A stretch of 46,611 bases of DNA from Thiocapsa sp. (GTDB taxonomy: Bacteria; Pseudomonadota; Gammaproteobacteria; Chromatiales; Chromatiaceae). Positions 9,392-19,102 of the stretch are shown one piece after another (position 1 is the first letter of the stretch; every line of letters starts with the position of its first letter). The stretch spans positions 1-46,611 of the forward strand of contig NZ_JAABRP010000019.1 of assembly GCF_011390875.1 (NCBI RefSeq), written 5' to 3'. The notes under the pieces were generated by a model that saw only the letters and a list, made by a program, of their open reading frames with translations, made no database searches and was not told where the DNA came from. The position numbers were made by a program, and so were the translations under genes.

Positions 9392-9697
9392 GGGTAGGTT
9401 TACAAAGTCTCTCGGTGATCCATAGATGACGCTGCGATCGGTTCTCGGTTCTTCGTTCTCAGAGCCGTAGGGTGGACAAGCGCAGCGCAGTCCACCAGCG
9501 CCGGTACAGGGTTCGGTGGGCTTCGCTCTCGCTCGTCCACACTACCGGCTACAGGCCTCCCGGATTCGAGACTACCGACCGCCTCCGATCCGACGCCTAA
9601 AAAAACCATTATCACTTGAACCGCGTCGACTCAAACGTTCATTCGCCCCCGCAAGGCCGATCCAACGCGAAACAACGCCTATCGCTCCAGACGCGGT
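9392..9697. other. Intergenic region between lepB and lepA filled by two repeats
   Basis: This 306-bp gap has no credible gene. It holds a GTAGGGTGGAC-type inverted repeat (9467-9545) and repeat copy F (from 9617). Short open frames across it are explained by these repeats. No clear intrinsic terminator with a T tract is visible. Confidence 0.7.
9467..9545. repeat. GTAGGGTGGAC...GTCCACACTAC imperfect palindromic repeat
   Basis: A 79-bp imperfect palindrome opens GTAGGGTGGACAAGCGCAGC and closes with GCTCGTCCACACTAC, with a central CAGTCCACC / GGTGGGC pair. It resembles the dispersed 'gtagggtgg...agcgcagcg' repeats common in proteobacterial intergenic DNA. The block at 41682 (GTAGGATGGGTAGAGCGCAG) is a related sequence. 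Confidence 0.65.

Positions 9698-9700
<3 letters not shown>
9617..9700. repeat. Modular palindromic repeat, copy F (single module 2)
   Basis: An 84-bp module opening TGAACCGCGTC and closing GACGCGGTTCA, the same length as module 2 of copies B, C and D but with TGA in place of TAA at each end. The last three bases read on the minus strand are the TGA stop codon of lepA. The inner end carries the shared TATCGCTCCAGACGCGG segment. Confidence 0.75.
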
Positions 9701-11497
<1,797 letters not shown>

Positions 11498-11933
11498 GAA
11501 GCTGAAGGTCGCCCGGGGATAGGGTGAAGAGCGCGCGGCAGGCGTACACGCAAGCCGTTTCGGTCGGCGGGGCGCGCGAGCGGGTGTCTGAAATGAGCGC
11601 GAATCATAGCAGACACGGGCGCGCTCGGCATGTGCTGCAAAGCACCGACCCGGGGATCGTCGACTTGCAGTCGACCTCTTTCGCTGGCCTCCGGACCACA
11701 GGATCGACTGCAATTCGACGATCCCGGGGACTGGCGAGCGAAGCTGAGCCGCGCCCGGGCCGGTCTGCAATGTCGTCGGATGAGGTCGGCCCCGGCAGAC
11801 TTGACGGCCGCTGGAGCCGGCGCGGTTTAAGATGCTAAAAAATAGATCATTCTAAACCGCGTCCCCGCTAAGGGCCGTGGATGCACCAAACGTCGAGCTC
11901 ACTCGCAAGTGAGCATCTCGCTCTGGACGCGGT
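11498..11933. other. Long intergenic region upstream of lepA
   Basis: This 436-bp stretch between lepA and the yqhD-type gene shows no gene. It holds an inverted repeat at 11649-11729 and the full two-module repeat copy B (11745-11936). The lepA promoter must lie within about 11498-11745, but I could not pick out a convincing -35/-10 pair. Confidence 0.65.
11649..11729. repeat. Long imperfect inverted repeat upstream of lepA
   Basis: Arms of about 28 bp at 11649-11676 and 11702-11729 match at roughly 25 positions after reverse complementation (core GGATCGTCGA...TTGCAGTCGA), separated by 25 bp. It lies about 150 bp upstream of lepA. It is unrelated in sequence to the neighbouring TAAACCGCG repeat. 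Confidence 0.7.
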
Positions 11934-11936
11934 TTA
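11745..11936. repeat. Modular palindromic repeat, copy B (complete, two modules)
   Basis: Module 1 is 11745-11829 (85 bp; opens TGAGCCGCGCC, closes GGCGCGGTTTA). An AT-rich linker follows, and module 2 is 11853-11936 (84 bp; opens TAAACCGCGTC, closes GACGCGGTTTA). On the minus strand the last three bases are the TAA stop of the yqhD-type gene. Module 2 also contains a perfect ACTCGCAAGTGAG-type hairpin. Confidence 0.85.
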
Positions 11937-13088
11937 GAGCGCCAGCTCCAGCACCTGTCGCGAGCGTGCGAGATCGACATCCTGCCGCTCGCCGAGCGAG
12001 GTCATGCCGTGACGCTCGAGCTGATCGACCAGCGGCGCGATCGCATCGGCGCCGATCCCGTAGCCCGAAAGGCGTGTCGGGACCTGGAGCGACTCGAAGA
12101 AGTCGCGGGTGCGCTCGATGGCCGCATCGATGCGCGCGTCTTCATCGCCGTCACGCAGACCCCAGACCCGTTCGGCGTATTGCAGAAGCTTCCCGCGCTT
12201 GTCGAACCGTCTGACCTGCAACATCGCCGGCAGGACGACGGCAAGTGTCTGAGCGTGATCCAACCCATGCAGCGCGGTGATCTCGTGGCCGACCATGTGG
12301 GTCGCCCAGTCCTGCGGCACGCCGGCGCCGATGAGTCCGTTCAGCGCGAGGGTCGCGGTCCACATGAGGTTGGCGCGCACCGCATAGTTCTCGGGCTCGG
12401 ACAGTGCTTTGGGGCCTTCCTCGATCAGGGTCAGCAGCAGCCCTTCGGCGAAGCGGTCCTGCACCTTGGCATCGGCCGGATAAGTCAGATACTGCTCGGC
12501 GATGTGCACGAAGGCATCGACGACGCCGTTGGCGACCTGACGCGGCGGCAGCGTATAGGTCTTGGTCGGGTCCAGCACCGAGAAGCGCGGGAAGACCAAC
12601 GGATGGATAAAGGCGAGCTTGTCGTGCGTGGCACGCCGCGTGACGACCGAGCCCGCGTTCATCTCCGAGCCGGTCGCCGGCAACGTCAGTACGCTGCCGA
12701 AGGGAACCGCGGAGTTGATCGGCGCCTGCTTGGCGAGGATGTCCCACGGATCGCCCTCGAAGGGGATGGCCGCAGCGATGAACTTGGTCCCGTCGATCAC
12801 GGAGCCGCCGCCGACGGCGAGCAGGAAGTCGACCTTCTCGCGGCGTGCGAGCTCGACCGCCTGCATCAGGGTCTCGTAGGTCGGGTTCGGCTCGATGCCG
12901 CCGAATTCCAGATAGTCCGTCTCGCCCAGCGCCGCCTTGACCTCGGCCAAGGTGCCCGTCTTCACGACGCTGCCACCGCCGTAGGTGATCAGCACCCGGG
13001 CGCCGCTCGGGATCTCCGGACCGATCGCCGCGATTTGACCTTCACCGAAAAGGATTCGGGTGGGATTGTGGAAGACAAAGTTCTGCAT
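11934..13088 (-). CDS. yqhD: Iron/zinc-type NADPH alcohol dehydrogenase, YqhD-like
   Basis: Group III metal-dependent alcohol dehydrogenase, reducing short-chain aldehydes with NADPH in the cytoplasm. The 384-residue protein matches E. coli YqhD in length. It has the nucleotide loop YGGGSVVKTG (36-45), AVGGGSVIDGTKF (91-103), and the metal ligands Asp191, His195, His264 and His278 (VVDAFVHIAEQYL; HMVGHEITALHGLDHAQ). Likely roles are detoxification of reactive aldehydes or fermentative redox balance. It runs alone on the minus strand. Its TAA stop is the terminal triplet of repeat copy B. Confidence 0.93.
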   Translation of the reverse strand: MQNFVFHNPTRILFGEGQIAAIGPEIPSGARVLITYGGGSVVKTGTLAEVKAALGETDYLEFGGIEPNPTYETLMQAVELARREKVDFLLAVGGGSVIDGTKFIAAAIPFEGDPWDILAKQAPINSAVPFGSVLTLPATGSEMNAGSVVTRRATHDKLAFIHPLVFPRFSVLDPTKTYTLPPRQVANGVVDAFVHIAEQYLTYPADAKVQDRFAEGLLLTLIEEGPKALSEPENYAVRANLMWTATLALNGLIGAGVPQDWATHMVGHEITALHGLDHAQTLAVVLPAMLQVRRFDKRGKLLQYAERVWGLRDGDEDARIDAAIERTRDFFESLQVPTRLSGYGIGADAIAPLVDQLERHGMTSLGERQDVDLARSRQVLELAL

Positions 13089-13120
13089 TCGTAGGCTCCG
13101 GTGTGGTGCGGACTCGTCCC

Positions 13121-13993
13121 TCAGGCAAGACGCCCGGCACTATAGTCACGCACCGCTTGTTGAATCTCTTGCATGGTGTTCATGACGAAAGGGCCATGCT
13201 GGGCAATCGGCTCGCGTAGAGGCTGCCCCGCGATCAGCAGGACCCGCGCCTCGTCGACTGCCTCGATGGCCACGCCGTCGGCGTCCGCAGCGTTGGCGAG
13301 GATCGCCATGCGCTGCGACGGGACCGACTGCCCGTCGATACCGACCAACCCTCGATAGACATAGATGAAGGCATTCTGCTCGATCGGAAGCAGCTGCTTG
13401 AATCGCGTCCCCGCCGGCAGATGCAGATCCAGAAACAGCGGCGCCGTCGCCTCCCGCGTTACCGCGCCGGTCACACCGTGGGTAACGCCCGCGATCACCG
13501 TCACCGCCACACCCGCCTCGGTCTGAAAGCGCGGCAACTCGCTCGCGGTGAAGTTGCGATACCAGGGCGGAATCATCTTCTCGCGCGCCGGCAGGTTGAG
13601 CCAAAGCTGAAAGCCTTCCATCCGCCCTTCCGCCTGTTGCGGAATCTCGGAATGGACCAGACCGCTGCCCGCCGTCATCCACTGAACGCCGCCGGTCTCG
13701 ATCAATCCTTCGTGCCCCGCGCTGTCGCGATGCAGCATGCGCCCGGCAATCATGTAGGTCACGGTCTCGAAGCCGCGGTGCGGATGATCCGGAAAGCCGG
13801 CAATATAGTCGTCCGGATCATCGCTCCCGAAGGCATCGAGCATCAGGAAGGGGTCGAGCCGTTGCTGCAACGGATGGGTCAGCACTCGGATCAGGTTCAC
13901 GCCGGCACCGTCGGTGGTCGCCTGACCGACGACCAACCGCTCGATGGTGCGGGACCGCCGCACGGACTCGGTTTGGAAAAGAGTTGTCGTCAT
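13121..13993 (-). CDS. Pirin family protein
   Basis: A 290-residue bicupin of the pirin/YhaK family; some members have quercetin 2,3-dioxygenase activity. Metal ligands appear as His70 and His72 in FPDHPHRGFETVTY, and His114 and Glu116 in GSGLVHSEIP. The ATG at 13993 is preceded by GGGAG; the 24 codons upstream in frame overlap the azoR end and look non-coding. It lies downstream of azoR on the same strand, 43 bp after its stop, so the two are probably co-transcribed as a redox or electrophile-response pair (inference). Confidence 0.92.
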   Translation of the reverse strand: MTTTLFQTESVRRSRTIERLVVGQATTDGAGVNLIRVLTHPLQQRLDPFLMLDAFGSDDPDDYIAGFPDHPHRGFETVTYMIAGRMLHRDSAGHEGLIETGGVQWMTAGSGLVHSEIPQQAEGRMEGFQLWLNLPAREKMIPPWYRNFTASELPRFQTEAGVAVTVIAGVTHGVTGAVTREATAPLFLDLHLPAGTRFKQLLPIEQNAFIYVYRGLVGIDGQSVPSQRMAILANAADADGVAIEAVDEARVLLIAGQPLREPIAQHGPFVMNTMQEIQQAVRDYSAGRLA

Positions 13994-14036
13994 CTGGATC
14001 ACTCCCGGGTTGAAGCGTCGCGGCGCATCGTGTCGA

Positions 14037-14636
14037 TTAGGCAAACGCGGCCTCGAGATCGGCATCGGCCTCGGCGAAACCCCGTTCGGCCGACTCGGGA
14101 CCCATATTGAGTCCTTCCGCGTAGATGAACCGCACGTCGGTCATGCCGAGAAAGCCCAGCATCGTCTTTAGATAGGGCACTTGGCTGTCGGCCGGGGTAT
14201 CGCGATAGCGACCGCCGCGCGCCAGCGCCACATACACACGCCGACCCGCGAGCAGACCGACCGGCCCCTGCTCCGTGTAGCGGAAGGTCACGCCGACCCG
14301 GGCGATGGCGTCGATCCAGTGCTTCAACTGCGCCGGTACCCCGAAGTTGTACATGGGCACGCCGAACACGATCACGTCGGCCGCCTGCACCTCGGCGATC
14401 AGGGCATCGTCGAGCGCCACGCGGGCGGACTGCTCGGGCGTGCGCTGCTCGGGCGGCGTCGAGAGTGCGACGAGTCCGGCCTCGTCCAGAACCGGATGGG
14501 GTTGGCTGGCCAGATCGCGGATCTGCACGCGCGCCGTCGGGTGCTCGGCGCGCAGGCGCTCGACGACGGCGTCGGCGATGCGCGTGGAGTTGGCGCCCTC
14601 GCGGCGCGCACTGGAATTGATCTGAAGGATGTTCAT
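14037..14636 (-). CDS. azoR: FMN-dependent NADH-azoreductase
   Basis: Flavodoxin-fold quinone/azo reductase using FMN and NADH, protecting against quinones and other electrophiles. The 199-residue product starts [17 protein letters not shown], the phosphate-binding loop for FMN. It has the family segment [19 protein letters not shown] (from Phe90) and ARGGRY. It is divergent from a LysR-type regulator with 95 bp between the start codons, an arrangement typical of direct regulation by that LysR protein. Confidence 0.93.
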   Translation of the reverse strand: MNILQINSSARREGANSTRIADAVVERLRAEHPTARVQIRDLASQPHPVLDEAGLVALSTPPEQRTPEQSARVALDDALIAEVQAADVIVFGVPMYNFGVPAQLKHWIDAIARVGVTFRYTEQGPVGLLAGRRVYVALARGGRYRDTPADSQVPYLKTMLGFLGMTDVRFIYAEGLNMGPESAERGFAEADADLEAAFA

Positions 14637-14720
14637 GGTGTCTGTCTCGGCGTCGGGTTTGATCTGATACCCGATATATTGATGCCGAGACGGTGAGAGT
14701 ATGCGTCGAATCGGATAACA

Positions 14721-14740
14721 TTGTTCCGTCTATGGAACAA
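14721..14740. promoter_or_regulatory. Candidate LysR operator palindrome
   Basis: TTGTTCC-GTCTAT-GGAACAA is a perfect 7-bp inverted repeat with a 6-bp spacer, in the azoR-lysR divergent region. It overlaps the lysR ATG at 14732. It contains a T-N11-A LysR-type core. Binding here would repress lysR itself and could affect azoR, 85 bp away. This is a candidate by structure only. Confidence 0.5.
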
Positions 14741-15667
14741 TTCGAGCCCAACGACCTCCTGATCTTCGCCCATGTCGCCGAGGCGGGCAGCTTCAGCCGT
14801 GCCGCCGAGCGGATCGGTCTGCCTAAATCGACGGTGTCACGCCGGATCTCCGTGTTGGAAGACCGGCTGGGCGAACGCCTGATGCTGCGCACCACGCGGC
14901 GCCTCACCTTGACCGAGCTCGGCGAGCATCTGCTCACACACGCCCGCCAGGTCGCCGACGAGGTCGAGGCGGTGCGAGTACTCGCCGAGCATCGCCAAAC
15001 CCGACCCACCGGACGTCTGCGCGTCTCGATGCCGGGCGATTTCGCGACCCTGCTATTGAGCGAAATGCTGGCGGATTACATCGCACGCCACCCTGCGGTA
15101 ACGCTGCAGTTGGATCTCTCGCCCCGCCGGGTCGATTTGCTGGGCGAGGGATTCGACATTGCGGTACGCACCGGCGCACTGCCGAACGATGCACTGCTGG
15201 CCGCGCGCCGTCTCGCGCTCTTCCCGATCGGTCTCTATGCGGCTCCGCGCTATCTGGCCGAGCAGGGCGATCCGGCGATCCCGGAGGATCTGCTCCGACA
15301 TCGAGCCCTCGGCCTCGTCGGGCGCGACGGCGAAACCGCGCCTTGGACCCTGACCGCCGGGACGGCACACTGGGAGGGTCTGCCCGAGGGCCGCACCGCC
15401 GCGAACTCGCCCGACATCCTGACCCGCTTGGCCGGTGCGGGGGCCGGCATCGCCGCCGTCCCGGACTGTTACGCCGCGCACGACCTCGCGCAGGGACGCT
15501 TGCGCCGCGTGCTTCCGGCGTGGTCCCTCCCGGCGCAGACGGCATGGGCGGTGTTCCCCGGTCGCCGCCTGATGCCGGCGAAGACGCGCACCTTTATCGA
15601 CATGCTCGAAGCTGCGCTGGGAGGTGCGCCCGGGAATCTTCCGCCTGGCAATCTTCGGCCCGAATGA
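14732..15667 (+). CDS. LysR family transcriptional regulator
   Basis: A 311-residue regulator with an N-terminal winged helix-turn-helix (5-63: FAHVAEAGSFSRAAERIGLP, then STVSRRISVLEDRLGERLM) and a C-terminal periplasmic-binding-like effector domain (about 92-295). It resembles the large LysR subfamily often divergent from quinone reductases or oxidoreductases. I chose ATG 14732 (MEQFEPNDLLIF); the 13 codons before it start with GTG and cross the palindrome. It probably controls the divergent azoR-pirin pair. The last ~15 residues are Pro/Gly-rich. Confidence 0.9.
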   Translation: MEQFEPNDLLIFAHVAEAGSFSRAAERIGLPKSTVSRRISVLEDRLGERLMLRTTRRLTLTELGEHLLTHARQVADEVEAVRVLAEHRQTRPTGRLRVSMPGDFATLLLSEMLADYIARHPAVTLQLDLSPRRVDLLGEGFDIAVRTGALPNDALLAARRLALFPIGLYAAPRYLAEQGDPAIPEDLLRHRALGLVGRDGETAPWTLTAGTAHWEGLPEGRTAANSPDILTRLAGAGAGIAAVPDCYAAHDLAQGRLRRVLPAWSLPAQTAWAVFPGRRLMPAKTRTFIDMLEAALGGAPGNLPPGNLRPE

Positions 15668-15786
15668 CCGGTGTCGCTTGATCGCTCGGGTTTGACCCGC
15701 CGAATCGGGGTCCGGATACTTCGGCGAAGTCTCTTCCAGGGATCGCTGCAGGGCGGTCCGATCACCCGCTCGCATGACCCGCAACC

Positions 15787-16503
15787 ATGGCCGCTCGAAA
15801 AAAACGCTCTCGTAAACCGCTGTTGCGTCGGATCGCGCTCGTCCTGGCGGGCATGATGGTGTTGTCGGTGGTGCTGGTCATGATCTTGCGCTGGGTCGAC
15901 CCGCCGACCTCCGCCTTCATGGTTCAACGTTGGATCGCCGCCCATTCCGAGCCCGGCGAGCCGCCCTATGTCTATCAGGAGTGGGTCGACTGGGACGCCA
16001 TTCCGGGGGCCGTGAAGCTCGCCGTCATCGCCGCGGAGGACCAGCGCTTCCCGGGGCACCGCGGCTTCGACACCATCGAGATCGAACGCGCTTGGCAGCG
16101 CTATCGTGCCGGAGAGCGGTTGCGCGGGGCGAGCACCATCAGCCAGCAGACGGCGAAAAACCTCTTTCTCTGGTCCGGCCGGGACCCGATTCGCAAGGGA
16201 CTGGAGGTCTGGTTCACCGTCCTGATCGAGTTGCTTTGGCCCAAGGAGCGAATCCTGGAGGTCTATCTCAACATCGCCCAGCTCAGCCCGAACACCTTCG
16301 GCGTCGGGGCCGCGAGCTGGCGCTATTTCGAACGCCCGGTGATGGCGCTGAGCACCTCGGATGCCGCCCTGATCGCCGCCGTCCTGCCGAATCCCAACAT
16401 CTATCGACTCGAAACGCCCTCGGCGACCGTGCAACGACGCGCCAGCTGGATCCGGCGTCAGATGGCGCAGCTCGGCGGCGTCTCCTATCTCAACAAGCTC
16501 TGA
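15787..16503 (+). CDS. mtgA: Monofunctional peptidoglycan glycosyltransferase
   Basis: Polymerises lipid II into glycan strands at the inner membrane. The 238-residue protein has a basic N-terminus, one transmembrane anchor (about 15-34) and a GT51 domain: AAEDQRFPGHRGFD (82-95) with catalytic Glu84, RGASTISQQTAKNLFL (113-128), and KERILEVYLN (153-162). No transpeptidase domain follows, as expected for MtgA. It stands alone on the plus strand, 119 bp after lysR. The repeat of the GGTTGTGCC family lies just downstream. Confidence 0.95.
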   Translation: MAARKKRSRKPLLRRIALVLAGMMVLSVVLVMILRWVDPPTSAFMVQRWIAAHSEPGEPPYVYQEWVDWDAIPGAVKLAVIAAEDQRFPGHRGFDTIEIERAWQRYRAGERLRGASTISQQTAKNLFLWSGRDPIRKGLEVWFTVLIELLWPKERILEVYLNIAQLSPNTFGVGAASWRYFERPVMALSTSDAALIAAVLPNPNIYRLETPSATVQRRASWIRRQMAQLGGVSYLNKL

Positions 16504-16519
16504 TGGCGCCCAGCGCGGA

Positions 16520-16601
16520 GGTTGTGCCGACGGTAGGAAGCACAACGCTCGACGGTTCGCTTGGAGGCAAACGTTGTGCCTCGCGCTCGCTCGGCACAAC
16601 C
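16520..16601. repeat. GGTTGTGCC palindromic repeat, copy 1
   Basis: An 82-bp palindromic element opens GGTTGTGCCGA and closes TCGGCACAACC, with an internal pair CACAACG / CGTTGTG. The reverse complement of 40373-40442 matches it along its length apart from a short internal gap. It fills the space between the convergent ends of mtgA and the epimerase-like gene. Confidence 0.75.
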
Positions 16602-16620
16602 GACGCGTGATCGCGCCGAC

Positions 16621-17544
16621 CTACCGATTCAAATACCCCAATCGATCCACGCCGAAGGGTATCGGGGTCAACCCAAGCCGGGCGAAACTGTCGTTCTCGA
16701 AGCAGACGTTTCCCTCCATCAACATCCGGATCTGATCGCGCGAGATGGGAAACCAGGGATAGCGATCCAGCAGACTTGCGGTCGCCTTGATGGCCATGGC
16801 CGGGGCCGGCAGCATCAGCTTGGTCTTGCCGGATGCTGCGGCGATGGTGGTCAGGATCGCCTTCCAGCTCAGGCGTTGAGGTCCGCAGAGGCTGTAGGTC
16901 TGGGACTCCGTTCTCGCCTCGCTCAGGGCCAGCACAAAGGCGGCGGCAACGTCGTCGATGTGCACGGGCGCCAGCTCGAAACCACCTGCATTCTTGGGGA
17001 TCAGCCCGCTGTAGAAGAGCGGCGCCGGCATCGGGCTGTCGATGATGTCCTTCTTGAGCTGGGAGCAAAACTCCATGCGGCCGTCCGGGTCACCGAAGAT
17101 GACCGAGGGGCGGAAGATGGTCCAGCGCAGCCCGGATGCCTTGAGCGCCGCCTCGGCAAGCGCTTTGCTTCGCTGATAGGGCGTGCCGTCGACGTGAACC
17201 CCGTTGGCGCTCATCAGGACGAACCGATCGACTCCTTGCCGTTTCGCCGCCGCGATGGTGTCCTCGACACCGACACGCTGAAGCGCATCGAAGGTGATGC
17301 CTCGGCTCGGATACTCACGCAGGATGCCGATCAGATAGATCACCGCATCGGAACCCTCCAGACAGCGATCGAGCGCGACCGGATCGGCCACGTCGCCGAG
17401 GACGATGTCGCAATGCTCAGGTTGAGCGACCTTCCGCTCGCTGCCCGGACGGACCAGAAGCCGGGGACGATGACCGGCATCGATCAGGTGCCGGGAGATG
17501 TTGGTGCCGACAAAACCGGTACCGCCGATGATGGCAACCTTCAT
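16621..17544 (-). CDS. NAD(P)-binding epimerase-like protein (NDUFA9-type atypical SDR)
   Basis: A 307-residue atypical short-chain dehydrogenase/reductase. The N-terminus MKVAIIGGTGFVGTNI has the GGxGFxG dinucleotide-binding motif (7-13). FRPSVIFGDPDG and a C-terminal helical part follow, as in the complex I NDUFA9 / YfcH-like group. The classical catalytic YxxxK is not obvious (the equivalent region reads TPYQRSKALAEAAL, so a Tyr/Lys pair may be present as YQRSK). The substrate is unknown. It is transcribed alone on the minus strand and converges with mtgA. Confidence 0.85.
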   Translation of the reverse strand: MKVAIIGGTGFVGTNISRHLIDAGHRPRLLVRPGSERKVAQPEHCDIVLGDVADPVALDRCLEGSDAVIYLIGILREYPSRGITFDALQRVGVEDTIAAAKRQGVDRFVLMSANGVHVDGTPYQRSKALAEAALKASGLRWTIFRPSVIFGDPDGRMEFCSQLKKDIIDSPMPAPLFYSGLIPKNAGGFELAPVHIDDVAAAFVLALSEARTESQTYSLCGPQRLSWKAILTTIAAASGKTKLMLPAPAMAIKATASLLDRYPWFPISRDQIRMLMEGNVCFENDSFARLGLTPIPFGVDRLGYLNR

Positions 17545-17949
17545 ATGAGCCTCCTTTCGCGTTGATGGGGTGTGGCGGACGACGGACCGCCGACCGGCCT
17601 AAACTGCGCCGGGTGCGGTATGCGTCTTTTGTTGGATTGACTTGGCGGTACAAGCCCCGACAACCGTCGGAGCTTGCACAGCTTAAGGTATTCAAAAATA
17701 TTAAATTTTTAAACCGCGTCTCCACAAAGGTCGGAACAATCCTCGAGCCCGACACACAACGAAGACTACGCATGTCACTCTGGACGCGGTTTAAGTCGAG
17801 AATATCGGGGCGATCCGAACCGAGACGAATCCCTTGCAAAGGTGCGTATCTTGTCCAGGATCGCAAGGCGATCTGTCCAGGTCTTGCAAAACTTTCACCC
17901 CGCCTGAACCTGCCCTGGTACACATCAACCCGTTTCATAGGGGCTCGAA
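17545..17949. other. Intergenic region between divergent dehydrogenase genes
   Basis: A 405-bp gap between the epimerase-like gene and the plus-strand SDR. About half of it is repeat copy C (17600-17793). The remaining ~150 bp before the SDR presumably holds its promoter. No other gene or strong hairpin is visible. Confidence 0.6.
17600..17793. repeat. Modular palindromic repeat, copy C (complete, two modules)
   Basis: Module 1 is 17600-17685 (86 bp, opens TAAACTGCGCC; its closing end is degenerate, GCACAGCTTA). The AT-rich linker is 17686-17709, and module 2 is 17710-17793 (84 bp, TAAACCGCGTC to GACGCGGTTTA). It retains the subfamily segment GGTATGCGTC...TTTGTTGGA shared with copies D and E. 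This copy does not overlap a stop codon. Confidence 0.82.
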
Positions 17950-18651
17950 ATGTCAAAAACCTATTTGATCGTCGGCGCCACGTCCGGCATCGGCGCCGCG
18001 CTGCTCGGGAAGCTTCTCGAGCGCGGTCATCGTGTGATTCAACTGTCGCGTCACCCGGAAGCGGCGCCGGATCACCCGGCGGTCACCAGTCTGCATTGGG
18101 ACGTCCGAACGAACGACTTCCCCGCGGATGCGCTGCCGACAACACTCGACGGCCTCGTCTATTGCCCCGGCACCATCCGGCTGCGCCCCTTCGAGCGGCT
18201 GGCCGAGAAGGAGTGGACGGAAGACCTGGAAATCAACCTGCTCGGTGCGGTGCGGGCACTTCAAGGTGCGATGAAGGCGCTGAAGGCGGCAGAGTCCGCC
18301 AGCATCGTGCTGTTCAGTACGGTCGCTGTCGGGACCGGGCTGCCGTTTCACGCCTCGATCGCGAGCGCCAAGGGTGCGGTGGAGGGCCTGACGCGATCGC
18401 TTGCCGCCGAACTCGCGCCGCGGATCCGGGTCAACGCCGTCGCGCCGACCCTGACGGACACACCGCTCGCCGAACGTCTGGTCGGCAACGAGGCAAAGCG
18501 CACCGCGGCGGCCGAACGCCACCCCTTGCGAACGATCGGGGAGCCCGAAGACGTCGCGGGTGCCGCGCTGTGGCTGCTGGAAGACGCCCGCATGACGACG
18601 GGCCAAGTGATTCGAGTCGATGCCGGGTTGGCCACCTTGCGATCGACCTGA
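17950..18651 (+). CDS. SDR family protein lacking the catalytic tyrosine
   Basis: A 233-residue Rossmann-fold short-chain dehydrogenase homologue. It has the cofactor loop GATSGIG (9-15), structural Asn96 in LEINLLGA, and Ser123 in LFSTVAVG. The active-site tetrad is incomplete: Lys141 is present in SIASAKGAVEG, but the position four residues before it, normally Tyr, is Ile137. The reading frame and overall length are intact, so this is not a decayed gene. It may be a binding or regulatory SDR, or use a different proton donor (inference). Next to it is a convergent HPF-like gene. Confidence 0.85.
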   Translation: MSKTYLIVGATSGIGAALLGKLLERGHRVIQLSRHPEAAPDHPAVTSLHWDVRTNDFPADALPTTLDGLVYCPGTIRLRPFERLAEKEWTEDLEINLLGAVRALQGAMKALKAAESASIVLFSTVAVGTGLPFHASIASAKGAVEGLTRSLAAELAPRIRVNAVAPTLTDTPLAERLVGNEAKRTAAAERHPLRTIGEPEDVAGAALWLLEDARMTTGQVIRVDAGLATLRST

Positions 18652-18658
18652 TGCAATC

Positions 18659-18692
18659 CGAAGCGGTTCGGCGAGGATCATGAACCGCTTCG
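18659..18692. terminator. Perfect 11-bp stem-loop between convergent genes
   Basis: CGAAGCGGTTC (18659-18669) and GAACCGCTTCG (18682-18692) are exact complements around a 12-base loop, just past the SDR stop and before the HPF-like stop on the other strand. There is no T tract on either side, so it is a stem-loop at the shared 3' end, not a textbook intrinsic terminator. Confidence 0.5.
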
Positions 18693-18742
18693 AAACGTCA
18701 CCTTCTCCAAGATACGTGGGCGATTTGATCAGGTATCGGGGG

Positions 18743-19102
18743 TCAACCTCCGACTGCCCGGGTTCCCGTGCTCAAAGCGCCGTGCGGAGGCGTGCGGGGG
18801 ATACTGATTTGGCGGCGCATCCGCCGCAGGTTGCGGCGCGCGAGCCCGAAGACTTCGTCGATAGCTTCCTTCGCTGTCTTGCGTGCGTCCCGGACGACGA
18901 TTTGGCGCCCGTGGGCGACCTTGGCGGAGAGCTCGCAGCGAACGCGGTGTCCGTGGAGCGGGTCGAATTCCTCTTGGATGGTGGCCTGAGCCTCCAGGTC
19001 TTCGCCGGGGAAGCGTGCCGCAAGCTTGGCCACTTCCGTCTCGATATGACGGCGGATATCCCCGTCCAAGGCGAGGGTATCCCCGCCGATTTTGATCAGC
19101 AT
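18743..19102 (-). CDS. HPF/RaiA-like ribosome-associated protein
   Basis: A 119-residue protein that looks like a divergent hibernation-promoting factor / sigma-54 modulation protein. It has an N-terminal beta-alpha-beta portion (MLIKIGGDTLALDGDIRRHIE) and the second helix typical of the family (DARKTAKEAIDEVFGLARRNLRRMRR, from Asp73), whose AIDxxxxxLxRxLxR pattern matches HPF. A short Pro/Gly tail follows. The ATG at 19102 has GAAGAG just upstream; the larger open frame to 19351 is an unlikely extension. Assignment rests on pattern resemblance and is moderate. Confidence 0.6.
   Translation of the reverse strand: MLIKIGGDTLALDGDIRRHIETEVAKLAARFPGEDLEAQATIQEEFDPLHGHRVRCELSAKVAHGRQIVVRDARKTAKEAIDEVFGLARRNLRRMRRQISIPRTPPHGALSTGTRAVGG

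Noticed and set aside
17562-18683. 373-residue open frame spanning repeat copy C and the SDR
   Set aside because: The first part translates the repeat and the rest is the SDR out of frame.
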